A stretch of DNA of 64,000 nt from Pseudomonas oryzihabitans (GCF_006384975.1 NZ_CP021645.1:4430001-4494000); one strand, 5' to 3'. Shown: positions 8,742-18,852, numbered from the stretch's first letter. Notes: generated from the letters alone by a model not told the origin. Made by a program: numbers and translations.

Positions 8742-9146
8742 ATGAGGTATCAGGACACCCACAGCAAGGTCATGGGCTATCTGTTGTGGATCTTCGGTTT
8801 TCTCGGCGCTCATCGCTTCTACTATGGCAAGCCGGTCACCGGCACTATCTGGTTCTGTACCCTCGGCCTGCTGGGCATCGGCTGGCTGATCGACCTGTTC
8901 CTGATTCCGGCCATGGATCGCGAAGCGGACCTGCGCTTCCAGGCGGGATCGATCGACTACAGCCTGGGCTGGATTCTGCTGACCTTCCTCGGCGTCTTCG
9001 GTGCCCATCGCCTTTACCTGGGCAAGTGGATCACCGCGGTCCTCTATTTCTTTACGGCGGGTTTCTTCCTGCTGGGTGTGCTCTATGACTTCTGGACGCT
9101 GAACTCGCAGATCTCCGAAGAGAATCGGCGGCGGCTGGTGCGCTAG
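8742..9146 (+). CDS. TM2 domain membrane protein with two TM2 units
   Basis: The 134-residue protein consists of two copies of the TM2 domain. The first has GFLGAHRFYYGKPVTGTIW, and the second has GVFGAHRLYLGKWITAVLY. Each unit has two predicted membrane helices separated by a short turn, with an aspartate near the second helix (WLIDLF, LYDFW). The molecular role of bacterial TM2 proteins is unknown. A GAGGTAGTAGG purine-rich segment precedes the ATG at 8742. A strong terminator follows, so the gene is probably monocistronic. Confidence 0.9.
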   Translation: MRYQDTHSKVMGYLLWIFGFLGAHRFYYGKPVTGTIWFCTLGLLGIGWLIDLFLIPAMDREADLRFQAGSIDYSLGWILLTFLGVFGAHRLYLGKWITAVLYFFTAGFFLLGVLYDFWTLNSQISEENRRRLVR

Positions 9147-9169
9147 AGCAGACTGTTCGGCAAAAGCAG

Positions 9170-9196
9170 AAGGGGCTCCGTGGAGCCCCTTTTTTC
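9170..9196. terminator. Bidirectional intrinsic terminator between TM2 gene and pyrC'
   Basis: A perfect 10-bp stem (AAGGGGCTCC with GGAGCCCCTT, 2-base loop) is followed by a T run on the plus strand, 24 bp after the TM2 gene stop. On the minus strand the same stem lies directly beyond the pyrC' stop and is followed by a T-rich stretch. Confidence 0.85.
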
Positions 9197-10472
9197 ATGC
9201 ATCGCGCCGGTAGGTCGCGCGACCGCCCACCAGGGTGCGCTCGACGCGCCCCGGTAGCGTCAGGCCCTGGAAGGGGCAATTGCGTCCGCGCGAGAGCCAC
9301 GGCGTGTCTGCCTGCCGGGTCGCCTCCTGGGAGAACAGCACCAGGTCGGCCGGCTGGCCCTTGGCCAGGCGGCCGAAGGGCAGGCGCAGCGCGCGAGCCG
9401 GACCGGTGGTCAGGCGCGCCAGCAGGGTCGGCAGGTCCAGCAGGCCGTCAGCCACCAGGCTCAGGGCCAGTGGTAGCAGCAATTCGACGCTGCTGATGCC
9501 CGGCTCGGTGGCGGCGAAGGGTGCCAGCTTGGCGTCCGCCTCGTGGGGCTGGTGATGGCTGGAGATGGCGCCGATCACGCCGTCACGCACCCCTTCGCGC
9601 AGGGCGTCGCGGTCGCGCGCGGTGCGTAGCGGCGGCTTGACGTGATAGAGGCTGGAAAAGCCCTGCAGCGCCTCATCGGTGAGCAGCAGCTGGTAGAGCG
9701 CCACGTCGGCGGTCACCGGCAGGCCACGGGCCTGGGCAGCGGCGATCATCTCCACGGCGCGGGCACTAGTCAGTTGAGCGAAGTGGGCTCGTACGCCGCT
9801 CTGTTCCACCAGCAGCAGGTCCCGGGACAGGGCGATGGTTTCGGCTGTCTCCGGGATGCCGGTGAGGCCGAGGAAGCTGGCGGTAGGGCCCTCGTGGGCG
9901 AGGCCGCCTTCGGCCAGATCGGCGTCCAGGGCGGTGAAGATCACGGTCAGGTCGAAGGTCGCCGCATACTCCAGGGCCCGCCGTTGTACCCGCAGGTTCT
10001 CGAATGGCTGCAGGCCATTGGTGAAGGCGACGCAGCCGGCGTCACGCAGCGCCATCAGTTCGGACAGCTGCTCGCCGCCCAGCCCCTTGGTCAGGGCGCC
10101 GACGGGATGGACCCGGACGTGATCGGCCGTGCGGGCACGGTCGAGGATGAGTTCGGCCACCGCCGTGGTATCCAGCACCGGGCGAGTGGTCGGCGGGCAG
10201 CACAGGCTGGTGACGCCACCGGCCGCAGCGGCGCGGGTCTCGCTGTCGACGTTGCCCTTGCGGGTCAGGCCCGGTTCGCACAGGGCGACGTCCAGGTCGA
10301 CCAGGCCTGGGGCCAGGATCAGACCGCGGGCCTCCAGCTGCTCGGCGGCCTGGAAGCCCTTGGGTGCTTCACCCAGCGCCAGGATGCGCCCCTCGTCGAT
10401 ATGGACGTCGCTGACCTGATCGAGGCCGGTGGCCGGGTCGATCACCCGGGCATTGCGGATGCTCAGGCTCAC
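9195..10472 (-). CDS. pyrC': Inactive dihydroorotase-like subunit of aspartate transcarbamoylase (PyrC')
   Basis: In pseudomonads the aspartate transcarbamoylase is a dodecamer of PyrB and a catalytically dead dihydroorotase homologue, PyrC', which is needed for assembly. This 425-residue protein fits. The place where an active dihydroorotase has the zinc-binding HxH motif reads [14 protein letters not shown], so both metal histidines are missing, while the overall amidohydrolase layout continues ([19 protein letters not shown] near residue 300). The start is a GTG at 10472 that overlaps the pyrB stop as GTGA, giving [16 protein letters not shown] read as Met. A longer frame continuing to 11291 only reads through pyrB out of frame and is rejected. 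Confidence 0.93.
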   Translation of the reverse strand: MSLSIRNARVIDPATGLDQVSDVHIDEGRILALGEAPKGFQAAEQLEARGLILAPGLVDLDVALCEPGLTRKGNVDSETRAAAAGGVTSLCCPPTTRPVLDTTAVAELILDRARTADHVRVHPVGALTKGLGGEQLSELMALRDAGCVAFTNGLQPFENLRVQRRALEYAATFDLTVIFTALDADLAEGGLAHEGPTASFLGLTGIPETAETIALSRDLLLVEQSGVRAHFAQLTSARAVEMIAAAQARGLPVTADVALYQLLLTDEALQGFSSLYHVKPPLRTARDRDALREGVRDGVIGAISSHHQPHEADAKLAPFAATEPGISSVELLLPLALSLVADGLLDLPTLLARLTTGPARALRLPFGRLAKGQPADLVLFSQEATRQADTPWLSRGRNCPFQGLTLPGRVERTLVGGRATYRRDA

Positions 10473-11467
10473 TGCGCATTCTCCTGTAGCTGACGCTGGG
10501 CCGTCTGCCCGCTCATGGCCATCGACAGCACCGCCATGCGGACCGCGATGCCGTAGGTGACCTGGTTCAAGATGACCGATTGCTCGCCGTCGGCGACCGC
10601 GGACTCGATCTCCACGCCACGGTTGATCGGGCCGGGGTGCATGACGATGGCGTCCGGTCGCGCCCGCGCCAGGCGCTGGCGGGTCAGGCCGAACAGCCGG
10701 TAGTACTCGCCCTCGCTGGGCAAGAGGCCACCCTGCATGCGCTCGCGCTGCAGGCGCAGCATGATCACCACGTCGACGCCTTCCAGGCCGTCGGCCAGGT
10801 CGGTGTAGGTGCGTACGCCATAGAGTTCTTCGAGGCCGACCGGCAGCAGGGTACGCGGGGCGATGACGCGGATGTCGCGGCAGCCCAGGGTGCGCAGCGC
10901 CAGCATGTCGGAACGGGCGACTCGCGAGTGCAGGATGTCGCCGACGATGGCCACCGACAGGTTGGCGAAGTCGCCCTTGTGCCGGCGGATGGTCAGCATG
11001 TCGAGCATGCCCTGGGTAGGATGGGCATGGCGACCGTCGCCACCGTTGATGATGGCGACGTCGGGGCAGACGTGCTCGGCGATGAAGTGGGCGGCACCGG
11101 AGTCGGCGTGGCGCACCACGAACATGTCGGCGGCCATGGCCTCCAGGTTGCGCAGGGTGTCGAACAGCGTCTCGCCCTTGCTGGTGGAGGAGGTGGAGAC
11201 GTTGAGGGTGATGACGTCCGCCGACAGCCGCTTGGCGGCCAGTTCGAAGGTGGTACGGGTACGGGTCGAGTTCTCGAAGAAGACGTTGCACACCGTCTTG
11301 CCGCGCAGCAGCGGCACCTTCTTCACCGCCCGGGCACCGACTTCGAGGAAGGAGTCGGCGGTATCGAGCAATTCGGTCAAGAGTTCGGCGGGCAGGTCAT
11401 CGAGTGACAGGAAATGGCGCAATTGGCCCTGAGCATTGAGTTGCAGCGAACGCGTAGCGTCGGTCAT
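10469..11467 (-). CDS. pyrB: Aspartate carbamoyltransferase catalytic chain
   Basis: PyrB condenses carbamoyl phosphate with L-aspartate in the second step of pyrimidine synthesis. The 332-residue protein carries the carbamoyl-phosphate loop [13 protein letters not shown], the 80s-type lysine loop ([14 protein letters not shown]), HPTQGMLD and the C-terminal [10 protein letters not shown]. The N terminus is slightly extended, as in other Pseudomonas PyrB proteins that partner with PyrC'. It sits 15 bp after pyrR and overlaps pyrC' by four bases, so stoichiometric coexpression with PyrC' is likely. Confidence 0.97.
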   Translation of the reverse strand: MTDATRSLQLNAQGQLRHFLSLDDLPAELLTELLDTADSFLEVGARAVKKVPLLRGKTVCNVFFENSTRTRTTFELAAKRLSADVITLNVSTSSTSKGETLFDTLRNLEAMAADMFVVRHADSGAAHFIAEHVCPDVAIINGGDGRHAHPTQGMLDMLTIRRHKGDFANLSVAIVGDILHSRVARSDMLALRTLGCRDIRVIAPRTLLPVGLEELYGVRTYTDLADGLEGVDVVIMLRLQRERMQGGLLPSEGEYYRLFGLTRQRLARARPDAIVMHPGPINRGVEIESAVADGEQSVILNQVTYGIAVRMAVLSMAMSGQTAQRQLQENAQ

Positions 11468-11482
11468 GGCAGCGAATCCAGG

Positions 11483-11992
11483 TCAGGCGGCGGGGACGTC
11501 GCGGTATTCGAGGGCGAGCGGAACGGGGCCGGTCAGCTTGACGCGTTGGGTGCGGGCGAGGGTCAGGGTGGCGCCCACCACGTCGGGCTGGATCGGCAAT
11601 TCGCGGGCATTGACGTCGAGCAGGCAGACCAGGGTCACACTGGCGGGACGGCCATAGTCGAAGAGTTCGTTGAGCGCCGCGCGCACGGTGCGCCCGCTCA
11701 TCAGCACATCGTCCACCAGCACCAGGTGCCGGCCGTCGATCTCGAAGGGCAGCGCCGAGGGGCGTACCTGGGGATGCAGGCCCTTCTGGGTGAAGTCATC
11801 GCGGTAAAAGGACACGTCCAGGCTGCCCAGCGGGGTATCCAGGCCGAGTTCGGCCAACAACGCCTCGGCGACCCACAGGCCGCCGGTATGGATGCCGATG
11901 AAGCTGGGATCGGTGATGCCGCGACGATCCAGCGACAGGCGCAGGTCCGCGGCCAGCCGCGGCAGGAGCTCGGCGGGGGTGGGCAGGTGCAT
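11483..11992 (-). CDS. pyrR: Pyrimidine operon regulator / uracil phosphoribosyltransferase PyrR
   Basis: The 169-residue protein has the phosphoribosyltransferase PRPP-binding signature [19 protein letters not shown] and belongs to the PyrR family. In Bacillus PyrR is an RNA-binding attenuator. In Pseudomonas it has been described as a regulator of the pyr genes, and uracil phosphoribosyltransferase activity varies between homologues. The position immediately upstream of pyrB-pyrC' and two bases after ruvX fits a regulatory role for the pyrimidine genes, but I did not identify a PyrR-binding leader. Confidence 0.93.
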   Translation of the reverse strand: MHLPTPAELLPRLAADLRLSLDRRGITDPSFIGIHTGGLWVAEALLAELGLDTPLGSLDVSFYRDDFTQKGLHPQVRPSALPFEIDGRHLVLVDDVLMSGRTVRAALNELFDYGRPASVTLVCLLDVNARELPIQPDVVGATLTLARTQRVKLTGPVPLALEYRDVPAA

Positions 11993-11994
11993 GG

Positions 11995-12447
11995 CTACTC
12001 CGATTGCGGGCGCGCGGCCCGTTCCAGTTGTTGGGTCAGCCAGCCTTCCAGCAGGAGGGCGGCGGCGAGGGCATCCACCGGGCGTTCGCGATAGCCATCG
12101 CGTTGGCCGCCCTGCAGGCGTTCGCCCTTGGCGGCGTAGGTGGTGAGGCGTTCGTCATGGGTGTGCACGGGCAGGGCGAAACGCCCGTGCAGCCGACGGG
12201 CGAAGCGCTCGGCGCGTTCGCTCATCTCGCTGGGGGTGCCATCCATGTTCAGTGGCAGGCCGACCACCAGGGCGGTGGGGCGCCATTCGTCCAGCAGGCG
12301 CTGGATCTGCTGCCAGTCCGGCACGCCGTTCTGCGCCTTGAGGGTCAGCAGTTCGCGGGCCTGGCCGGTGACGGCCTGGCCGATGGCAACGCCGATCTGC
12401 CGGGTGCCGTAATCGAAACCCAGGTAGAGCCCCGTGGGCGTGCTCAT
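11995..12447 (-). CDS. ruvX: Holliday junction resolvase-like RNase RuvX/YqgF
   Basis: The 150-residue protein is a member of the YqgF/RuvX RNase-H-fold family, implicated in 16S rRNA 5'-end processing and proposed as a Holliday junction nuclease. It starts at the ATG at 12447, which overlaps the algH stop as ATGA. The first acidic motif is [16 protein letters not shown]; later signatures are [19 protein letters not shown] and [10 protein letters not shown]. Longer in-frame extensions upstream overlap algH and are not real. The algH-ruvX order is widespread in gammaproteobacteria. Confidence 0.95.
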   Translation of the reverse strand: MSTPTGLYLGFDYGTRQIGVAIGQAVTGQARELLTLKAQNGVPDWQQIQRLLDEWRPTALVVGLPLNMDGTPSEMSERAERFARRLHGRFALPVHTHDERLTTYAAKGERLQGGQRDGYRERPVDALAAALLLEGWLTQQLERAARPQSE

Positions 12448-13022
12448 GCGTGGCCCGCCTGGCGCGAGAGCAGGCGCAGGTCGATGCCCAGCAGGGCAGC
12501 GGCGGCGCCCAGGCGCTGCTCGGTCGGTGTCTCGAATAGTAGGGCGGTGGTCGCCGGCGTGGTGAGCCAGAGATTGGCAGCCAGCTCTTCCTCCAGCTGG
12601 CCGGGGCCCCAGCCGCTGTAGCCCAGGGTGATCAGGTGTCGCGCCGGGCCACTGCCGTCGGAGATGGCGAACAGCACGTCCGGCGAGGTGGTCAGGCTCA
12701 GCTCCTCGAGTTCCAGGGTGTTCTGGAACGTCGGGCCGGCATCGTGCAGCACGAAGCCGCGGTCGTTCTGCACCGGGCCGCCCGAATAGAGCGCTAGCTG
12801 AGTATCTTCCAGGGTGGCCGGTACCTCGGGCCTGAGCTGTTCGAGCAGGTCGTCCAGGTGCAGGCCGTTGGGGCGGTTGATCACCAGGCCCATGGCGCCG
12901 TCCGGACCGTGGTCGACGAGGTAGATCACCGTCTCGGCGAAATGGGGATCGTCCATCTGCGGCATGGCGATCAGGAGTTGGTGCTGTAGGGTGGTGCTGG
13001 GGGTCGGCTTCATGACCGGCAA
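12444..13022 (-). CDS. algH: UPF0301 protein AlgH/YqgE
   Basis: The 192-residue protein belongs to UPF0301. Recognisable family segments are LLIAMPQMDDPHFAETVIYL, GAMGLVINRP, YSGGPVQNDRGFVLH and LGYSGWGPGQLEEEL. In P. aeruginosa AlgH was named for an effect on alginate expression, but its biochemical function is not established. The gene lies between tonB3 and ruvX, as in P. aeruginosa, and overlaps ruvX by four bases. An alternative start at the second Met (MKPTPSTT) is three codons downstream. Confidence 0.93.
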   Translation of the reverse strand: MPVMKPTPSTTLQHQLLIAMPQMDDPHFAETVIYLVDHGPDGAMGLVINRPNGLHLDDLLEQLRPEVPATLEDTQLALYSGGPVQNDRGFVLHDAGPTFQNTLELEELSLTTSPDVLFAISDGSGPARHLITLGYSGWGPGQLEEELAANLWLTTPATTALLFETPTEQRLGAAAALLGIDLRLLSRQAGHA

Positions 13023-13068
13023 GTTTCCCGGTTGCGCGGCCCGGCTTCAAGTACAACGACATGCGCGG

Positions 13069-13962
13069 CTATTGACTGGACAGGCGGTCGCCACGCTCGA
13101 AGCGCCAGGTACGGATGATCTCCAGCCGGTCGATGTCGGCGAGATCGCCACTGAAGGGCGCGAAGGGCGCCGCCAACCGGACGATGCGTAGCGCCGCCTG
13201 GTCCAGGATCGGACGCCCCGAGGACTCCAGTACCTGCACCTCGTAGAGCGAACCATCCTTGTTGATCGCCACCAACAGTCGCAGGCTGCCATAGAGCCGA
13301 TCACGCTTGGCCTGCTCGGGATAGTTGAGGTTGCCGATCCGCTCGATCTTGCGCCGCCATTCCTCCTTGTAGCGGGCGCCCTTGTCCTTTTGCGTCGAGG
13401 CGGCGTTGATGCGCCAGATCTTCGGGCGTTTGGCGTACTGCTGGCGCTCCTCGGCGAGCTGGGCTTCGAGGCTGGCGAGTTCGGCGGCCTGGCTGTCGGC
13501 CTCGGGGCTCGGTGCGTCGCGCTGCTCTTGCTCGGGTGTCTCGCGGCTGGGCTCGGCCTTGGTCGGGCGCGCGGCGCGGGTGGTCACCGCCGCCTTGGGC
13601 GCCTGGGTCCGATCCGTGGCGGCCTGGCGGGCGGGTGGCGCGGCCTCACGGATCTCGCTGTCGTGAAACGGCGCCTGCACCGGCGTGCTCGGCGCGGCTG
13701 CCTTGTCCAGGGTGCCGCTGCCCTGTTGGTTTTCCTGGGCCAGGAAATCCGCCTGCTTGGGGGCTTCGTCGCTCTTGAAGCTGGCCAGTGTCACTTCCAG
13801 GGTACGGCTGATCTGGGTGGGTTCGGGCAGCGCAAAGCCGACGCCCAGGATCAGCACGACGTGCAGCAGGGTCGCGATGAACAGCGTGAAGCCCAGGCGG
13901 TCGGCGGAGCGAACCTGGGCATTGCGAGAGGGGGCGGTGCTGGGCATTGACTGGGTCGACAA
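13069..13962 (-). CDS. tonB3: TonB-like energy transducer (TonB3 type)
   Basis: The 297-residue protein has one N-terminal membrane helix (LGFTLFIATLLHVVLILGVG, residues about 24-43). A long Pro/Ala/Glu/Gln-rich periplasmic linker follows, with a coiled-coil-like segment around residues 160-180. The C-terminal TonB domain includes DGSLYEVQVLESSGRPILDQ and RTWRFERGD. In P. aeruginosa the equivalent gene, next to gshB, is tonB3, and mutants are defective in twitching motility and pilus assembly rather than iron uptake. Its position beside the Pil-Chp locus here agrees with that, although transport substrates cannot be read from the sequence. Confidence 0.88.
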   Translation of the reverse strand: MSTQSMPSTAPSRNAQVRSADRLGFTLFIATLLHVVLILGVGFALPEPTQISRTLEVTLASFKSDEAPKQADFLAQENQQGSGTLDKAAAPSTPVQAPFHDSEIREAAPPARQAATDRTQAPKAAVTTRAARPTKAEPSRETPEQEQRDAPSPEADSQAAELASLEAQLAEERQQYAKRPKIWRINAASTQKDKGARYKEEWRRKIERIGNLNYPEQAKRDRLYGSLRLLVAINKDGSLYEVQVLESSGRPILDQAALRIVRLAAPFAPFSGDLADIDRLEIIRTWRFERGDRLSSQ

Positions 13963-14016
13963 GGGCAGAGGACGCGCGGCAGGGCTGGCGTCAGTCTGCG
14001 GATTGTGTCAGCGATT

Positions 14017-14043
14017 GTCCATGCCGCTCGGGGCGGCATGGAC
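14017..14043 (-). terminator. Perfect 11-bp stem-loop between gshB and tonB3
   Basis: GTCCATGCCGC pairs with GCGGCATGGAC across a 5-base loop, 8 bp beyond the gshB stop. No T run follows on the minus strand, so it may be a weak terminator or an mRNA-stabilising element between gshB and tonB3. Confidence 0.4.
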
Positions 14044-14050
14044 GGCCGCT

Positions 14051-15001
14051 TCAGCCCGCGCGTTTCTGCGCGATCACATCCATCAGTCGCTCGGCGATCC
14101 GGGTGTCGTAGGCCGCATCGATCTCGCGGATGCAGGTCGGGCTGGTGACGTTGATCTCGGTCAGGTGCTCGCCGATCACGTCGAGGCCGACGAACAGCAG
14201 GCCACGCTTGCGCAGCTCCGGCCCCACCGTGGCCGCGATCTCGCGATCCCGCGCCGACAGCGGCTGGGCCACGCCCCGCCCACCGGCGGCCAGGTTGCCG
14301 CGCGTCTCGCCCTGCGCCGGAATCCGTGCCAGGCAATATTCCACCGGCTCGCCATCGACCATCAGGATGCGCTTGTCGCCGTCCTTGATGCCCGGCAGGT
14401 AGCGCTGGGCGATGATCTGCTGGGTGCCGTGCGCCGTGAGGGTTTCCAGGATGACCGAGAGATTGGGGTCGCCTTCGCGATGACGGAACACCGAGCTGCC
14501 GCCCATGCCGTCGAGCGGCTTGAGGATGACGTCGCCGTGCGCGCGGGCGAATTCGCGAATGATGTCGGCGCGACGACTCACCAGCGTCGGCGGGGACAGT
14601 TCGGGGAACAGGGTGGCGAAGAATTTCTCGTTGCAGTCGCGCAGGCTAGCGGGGCGGTTGACCACCAGGGTGCCACCCCGCTCGGCCTGCTCCAGCAGAT
14701 AGGTGGCGTAGACGAATTCGTTGTCGAAGGGCGGGTCCTTGCGCATCAGGATCACGTCCAGTTCACGCAGCGGCAGATCGACGCTCTCACCGAAGGCGAA
14801 CCAGCGCTCCGGGTCCTGGAACACGTCCAGCTGCCGGCCTCTACCACGGGCTTCCCCGTCGACCTGGTACAAGTCCTGCATTTCGAAATAATGTAGTGTC
14901 CAGCCGCGTGCCTTGGCCGCCCACAGCATGGCCATGGAGCTATCCTTCTTGTAGGAGATGCGTTCGATGGGATCCATGACGATCCCCAGGCGGATACTCA
15001 T
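14051..15001 (-). CDS. gshB: Glutathione synthetase
   Basis: GshB ligates gamma-glutamylcysteine and glycine using ATP in the second step of glutathione synthesis. The ATG at 15001 gives a 316-residue protein starting MSIRLGIVMDPIERISYKKD, the normal family length. An upstream in-frame extension to 15166 lacks family similarity and is rejected. ATP-grasp signatures are visible: DVILMRKDPPFDNEFVYATY, ILKPLDGMGGSSVF and the C-terminal FVGLDVIGEHLTEINVTSPT. It is divergent from pilG across 222 bp that must hold both promoters, and is probably the first gene of the run down to pyrC'. Confidence 0.96.
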   Translation of the reverse strand: MSIRLGIVMDPIERISYKKDSSMAMLWAAKARGWTLHYFEMQDLYQVDGEARGRGRQLDVFQDPERWFAFGESVDLPLRELDVILMRKDPPFDNEFVYATYLLEQAERGGTLVVNRPASLRDCNEKFFATLFPELSPPTLVSRRADIIREFARAHGDVILKPLDGMGGSSVFRHREGDPNLSVILETLTAHGTQQIIAQRYLPGIKDGDKRILMVDGEPVEYCLARIPAQGETRGNLAAGGRGVAQPLSARDREIAATVGPELRKRGLLFVGLDVIGEHLTEINVTSPTCIREIDAAYDTRIAERLMDVIAQKRAG

Positions 15002-15223
15002 TGGCGCTAGACCTCGGCTATACGTGGGCAAGGCGCCAGGATAGCCTCTGGATCCCCTTGAGTGCCAATGCTCGCGCGATCGTCGCAGGCTGCGGGCCGA
15101 TGGTCCGCGACCAGGGGATCTGCGTGGTAGGTCACGGTATTGTGTGCTACAAAGAGGCGCCGCCACGGTGCCCTCTGATCGACATTATTCACGTTTCATC
15201 GACGATGAGCCGGTAGCTTGAAC

Positions 15224-15631
15224 ATGGAACAGTATTCGGAAGGGCTCAAGGTCATGGTGATTGACGATTCGAAGACGATTCGTCGCACCGCCGAGACCTT
15301 GCTCAAGAAAGTTGGCTGCGAGGTCATCACCGCCATCGATGGCTTCGATGCCCTCGCCAAAATCGCCGACAGTCATCCGCACATCATCTTCGTGGACATC
15401 ATGATGCCGCGACTGGATGGCTATCAGACCTGCGCGCTGATCAAGAACAACAGCGCCTTCCGCGCGACACCCGTCATCATGCTGTCATCGCGTGACGGCC
15501 TCTTCGACAAGGCCAAGGGTCGCATCGTCGGCTCTGACCAGTACCTCACCAAACCCTTCAGCAAAGAAGAGCTGATCGGTGCGATCAAGACCCACGTCCC
15601 CAGCTTCACACCGCTCGAACAAGCGTCCTGA
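15224..15631 (+). CDS. pilG: Twitching motility response regulator PilG
   Basis: PilG is a single-domain CheY-like receiver of the Pil-Chp system. It promotes pilus extension and raises cAMP through CyaB in P. aeruginosa. The start is the ATG at 15224 (MEQYSEGLKVMVIDDSKTIR), giving 135 residues as in P. aeruginosa; a TTG two codons earlier is possible but unnecessary. The receiver core is intact: acidic pair in VIDDSK, phospho-acceptor Asp in IFVDIMMPRLDGYQ, and the switch lysine in DQYLTKPFS. It opens the pilGHIJK-chpABC run. Confidence 0.97.
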   Translation: MEQYSEGLKVMVIDDSKTIRRTAETLLKKVGCEVITAIDGFDALAKIADSHPHIIFVDIMMPRLDGYQTCALIKNNSAFRATPVIMLSSRDGLFDKAKGRIVGSDQYLTKPFSKEELIGAIKTHVPSFTPLEQAS

Positions 15632-15671
15632 GTGCCCTGGGACGGGTGATTCAATCTAGTAGGAAATTTTC

Positions 15672-16037
15672 ATGGCTCGAATTCTGATCGTCGACGACTC
15701 TCCCACCGAGATGTACAAGCTCACCGCCATGCTCGAAAAGCATGGCCATCAGGTACTCAAGGCCGAGAACGGCGCGGATGGGGTCGCCCTGGCGCGGCAG
15801 GAGAAACCGGATGCGGTGCTGATGGATATCGTCATGCCGGGTCTCAATGGCTTCCAGGCCACCCGTCAGTTGACCAAGGATGCCGAGACCAGCCACATCC
15901 CGGTGGTCATCGTCACCACCAAGGACCAGGAAACCGACAAGGTCTGGGGCAAGCGCCAGGGCGCCAAGGATTACCTGACCAAGCCGATCGACGAAGATAC
16001 ATTGCTGCGCACCCTGGCCGGTGTATTGCAGGGCTGA
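15672..16037 (+). CDS. pilH: Twitching motility response regulator PilH
   Basis: PilH is the second CheY-like protein of the Pil-Chp pathway and in P. aeruginosa acts mainly as a phosphate sink or antagonist of PilG. The 121-residue receiver has LIVDDSPTEMYK, the phospho-acceptor in LMDIVMPGLNGFQATR and the lysine in KDYLTKPIDE. It follows pilG by 40 bp and precedes pilI by 49 bp on the same strand. Confidence 0.97.
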   Translation: MARILIVDDSPTEMYKLTAMLEKHGHQVLKAENGADGVALARQEKPDAVLMDIVMPGLNGFQATRQLTKDAETSHIPVVIVTTKDQETDKVWGKRQGAKDYLTKPIDEDTLLRTLAGVLQG

Positions 16038-16086
16038 CGTCTTACGTCCGTTTTCCGCGGCTGCGCCCTGATGGGCAGGGAATCCT

Positions 16087-16623
16087 ATGAGCGACGCCAC
16101 CACCCCCTATGAACTCCTGCGCCTGATCGATCTACGTTGCCGCGAGCGCGCAGCGGGTTTGCCGGCGCAGCAGGAAAACCAGCAGACCTGGAGTGGCATC
16201 GGCTTTCGGCTGGGTGAATTACGCTTCGTGATTCCCATGGGAGAAGTCAGCGAAATCCTGCCGGAGCCGCGTTTCACGGCGCTGCCCGGGGTGAAGCCCT
16301 GGCTCAAGGGCGTGGCCAATGTGCGCGGTCGTCTGCTGCCGATAGCCGATCTCGGTCAGTTCCTGGGGGTGAAGATCCAGGCGTTGCGCAAGCAACGGCG
16401 CATCCTGATCGTCGATCATGGCGATCTCTTCGTCGGATTGGCGGTTGACGAAGTCCTGGGCATGCAGCATTTCGACATCGGAGCCTATCGCGAGCACGAC
16501 GACAGCGTGCCGCCGGGCCTGCAATTCTTTCTGGAAGGCATCTTCCAGCGCGACGTGCCATGGCTCGTGTGCAGCCCGCGCGCCCTGGTTGCGCATCCCG
16601 AATTCATGGACGTTGCAGCGTGA
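16087..16623 (+). CDS. pilI: CheW-like adaptor PilI
   Basis: PilI couples the chemoreceptor PilJ to the histidine kinase ChpA. The 178-residue protein is a single CheW domain: FRLGELRFVIPMGEVSEILP, then GVKPWLKGVANVRGRLLPI, then DHGDLFVGLAVDEVLGMQ. Its place between pilH and pilJ is conserved in pseudomonads. Confidence 0.95.
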   Translation: MSDATTPYELLRLIDLRCRERAAGLPAQQENQQTWSGIGFRLGELRFVIPMGEVSEILPEPRFTALPGVKPWLKGVANVRGRLLPIADLGQFLGVKIQALRKQRRILIVDHGDLFVGLAVDEVLGMQHFDIGAYREHDDSVPPGLQFFLEGIFQRDVPWLVCSPRALVAHPEFMDVAA

Positions 16624-16784
16624 GGCCCAGGGCTTCACCACGACCTCGGTAGGATCGGCATCGGGATGGCAGGAACCGTCACCGACGGATGGGGGTAGGA
16701 CGGCGCAGACTGGTTTCGAACGAAGCAGCGCGTCGGCCGACAAGGATAGAACTAAAGGAACCAAGGTCCAGGCGGGGGCCGCTG

Positions 16785-18815
16785 ATGAACAAACTCAATA
16801 CCGGGAAACTCAACGCGTGGGTCGCGGGCATGTTCGTGGTGCTGATCGTCGCGATCGTGCTGCTGTTCGCCAACTTCGCCTACCTCAGCACCCAGGCCGG
16901 CTACGACAGCCAATACCAGGCCCAGGCGACCGAGCTGCGGATTCTTTCGCAGCAGCTCGCCAAGAGCGCCAGCGAGGCCTCGACCGGCAAGGCCGATGCC
17001 TTCAAGGACCTGCGCGTGGCCCGGGCCGAGTTCGAGCGGCGCTGGAACATTCTGCGTAACGGCGATCCGCAAACGGGGCTGCCGCCGTCGCCAGCCTTGC
17101 TCGGCGCCCGTATGGACACCGTGGAAGGGCAATGGAGTACCTTGCGTAGCCAGGTCGATACCATGCTGAAAAGCGAGCAGACGGTGCTGTCGCTGCACCA
17201 GCTCGCCAGCGCCCTGGCCGATACCATTCCCCAGCTACAGGTCGAGAACGAAGAAATCGTCGACATCCTGATCGAGCGGGGTGCGCCTGCCAGTCAGGTA
17301 GTGGTCGCTCAGCGCCAATCGCTGCTCGCCGAGCGTATCCTGGGTTCCATCAACAAAATCCTCACCGGCGACGAGGCCGCGGTGCAGGCCGCCGACAGCT
17401 TCGGCCGCGATGCCAGCCTGTTCGGCCGGGTACTGAAGGCCATGCGTGACGGCAATGCCTCCATGGGTATCGCCAAGGTCACCGACCCCGAGGCGGTCGG
17501 GCGGCTGAACGAGGCCAACAAGCTATTCGAATTCGTCTCCGGTAACGTCGACGAGATCCTGGCCACCTCGCCCGAGCTGCTGCAGATCCGCTCTGCCGTG
17601 GGCCAGATCTACACCGGCTCCCAGGCGTTGCTCGGTTCCGTATCCGAGCTGAACGCCGGCTACGCCGCCCTGGCCCAGAGCCGCAAGATCAATACCGTGG
17701 GCAGCTATCTGCTGGTGTTCATCGCCCTCGGCGCCATTCTGTGCATCGGCTATATCCTGGTGCGCGACACCCGCCGGCGCCTGGCCGAGACCGACGAGAA
17801 GAACCAGCGCAACCAGACCGCCATTCTGCGCTTGCTGGACGAAATCGCCGACCTGGCCGATGGTGACCTGACCGTGCAGGCCACGGTGACCGAGGACTTC
17901 ACCGGCGCCATCGCCGACTCCATCAACTACTCCATCGACCAACTGCGCGAACTGGTGGAAACCATCAACCAGACCGCCGTGCAGGTGGCCGCCGCCGCCC
18001 AGGAATCCCAGGACACCGCGACCGTGCTGGCCGAGGCCTCGGAGCACCAGGCCCAGGAGATCGCCGGGGCTTCCGCGGCGATCAACGAGATGGCGGTGTC
18101 CATCGACCAGGTGTCCACCAACGCCTCCGAATCCACCGCGGTGGCGGAGCGCTCCGTGGCCATCGCCAACAAGGGCAACCAGGTGGTGCACAACACCATC
18201 ATCGGCATGGACAACATCCGCGAGCAGATCCAGGACACCGCCAAGCGGATCAAGCGACTGGGTGAGTCCTCCCAGGAGATCGGCGACATCGTCGGCCTGA
18301 TCAACGACATCGCCGATCAGACCAACATCCTGGCACTCAACGCGGCGATCCAGGCCTCCATGGCCGGTGACGCTGGCCGTGGTTTCGCCGTGGTCGCCGA
18401 CGAGGTGCAGCGACTGGCCGAACGCTCTTCGGGCGCCACCAAGCAGATCGAAGCCCTGGTCAAGGCGATCCAGACCGATACCAACGAGGCGGTCATCTCC
18501 ATGGAGCAGACCACTTCGGAAGTGGTGCGCGGTGCCGCTTTGGCACAGGACGCCGGGGTTGCGCTGGAGGAGATCGAGAAGGTGTCCCAGATCCTGGCCG
18601 GCCTGATCCAGAACATCTCCAATGCCGCCCGGCAGCAATCCTCGTCCGCCAGCCACATCTCCAGCACCATGAACGTCATTCAGGAGATCACCTCGCAGAC
18701 CTCGGCCGGTACCACCGCTACGGCGCGCAGCATCGGCGAGCTGGCCAAGCTGGCGAGCGAGATGCGGCGTTCGGTATCGGGTTTCAATCTGCCGAACGAG
18801 CAGCCGCTGGGCTGA
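16785..18815 (+). CDS. pilJ: Type IV pilus chemoreceptor PilJ
   Basis: PilJ is the methyl-accepting chemotaxis protein of the Pil-Chp system, located at the cell poles and reported to sense pilin or surface contact. The start chosen is the ATG at 16785 ([15 protein letters not shown]), giving 676 residues against about 682 in P. aeruginosa. Upstream in-frame starts would add a non-conserved leader. A first membrane helix (about residues 10-33) and a second (about 305-328) enclose a periplasmic PilJ sensor region. A HAMP segment follows, then the cytoplasmic signalling hairpin with the tip [20 protein letters not shown]. The tip has QAS ([18 protein letters not shown]) where many receptors have EAA, as in other PilJ proteins. 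Confidence 0.96.
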   Translation: MNKLNTGKLNAWVAGMFVVLIVAIVLLFANFAYLSTQAGYDSQYQAQATELRILSQQLAKSASEASTGKADAFKDLRVARAEFERRWNILRNGDPQTGLPPSPALLGARMDTVEGQWSTLRSQVDTMLKSEQTVLSLHQLASALADTIPQLQVENEEIVDILIERGAPASQVVVAQRQSLLAERILGSINKILTGDEAAVQAADSFGRDASLFGRVLKAMRDGNASMGIAKVTDPEAVGRLNEANKLFEFVSGNVDEILATSPELLQIRSAVGQIYTGSQALLGSVSELNAGYAALAQSRKINTVGSYLLVFIALGAILCIGYILVRDTRRRLAETDEKNQRNQTAILRLLDEIADLADGDLTVQATVTEDFTGAIADSINYSIDQLRELVETINQTAVQVAAAAQESQDTATVLAEASEHQAQEIAGASAAINEMAVSIDQVSTNASESTAVAERSVAIANKGNQVVHNTIIGMDNIREQIQDTAKRIKRLGESSQEIGDIVGLINDIADQTNILALNAAIQASMAGDAGRGFAVVADEVQRLAERSSGATKQIEALVKAIQTDTNEAVISMEQTTSEVVRGAALAQDAGVALEEIEKVSQILAGLIQNISNAARQQSSSASHISSTMNVIQEITSQTSAGTTATARSIGELAKLASEMRRSVSGFNLPNEQPLG

Positions 18816-18852
18816 ACGCATCAGCCACAGCGGTGCGTGGCGAGGGGGAGAC

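Noticed and set aside
10473..11291. N-terminal extension of pyrC' through pyrB
   Set aside because: It would read pyrB in another frame; the GTGA junction and the conserved [12 protein letters not shown] start are decisive.
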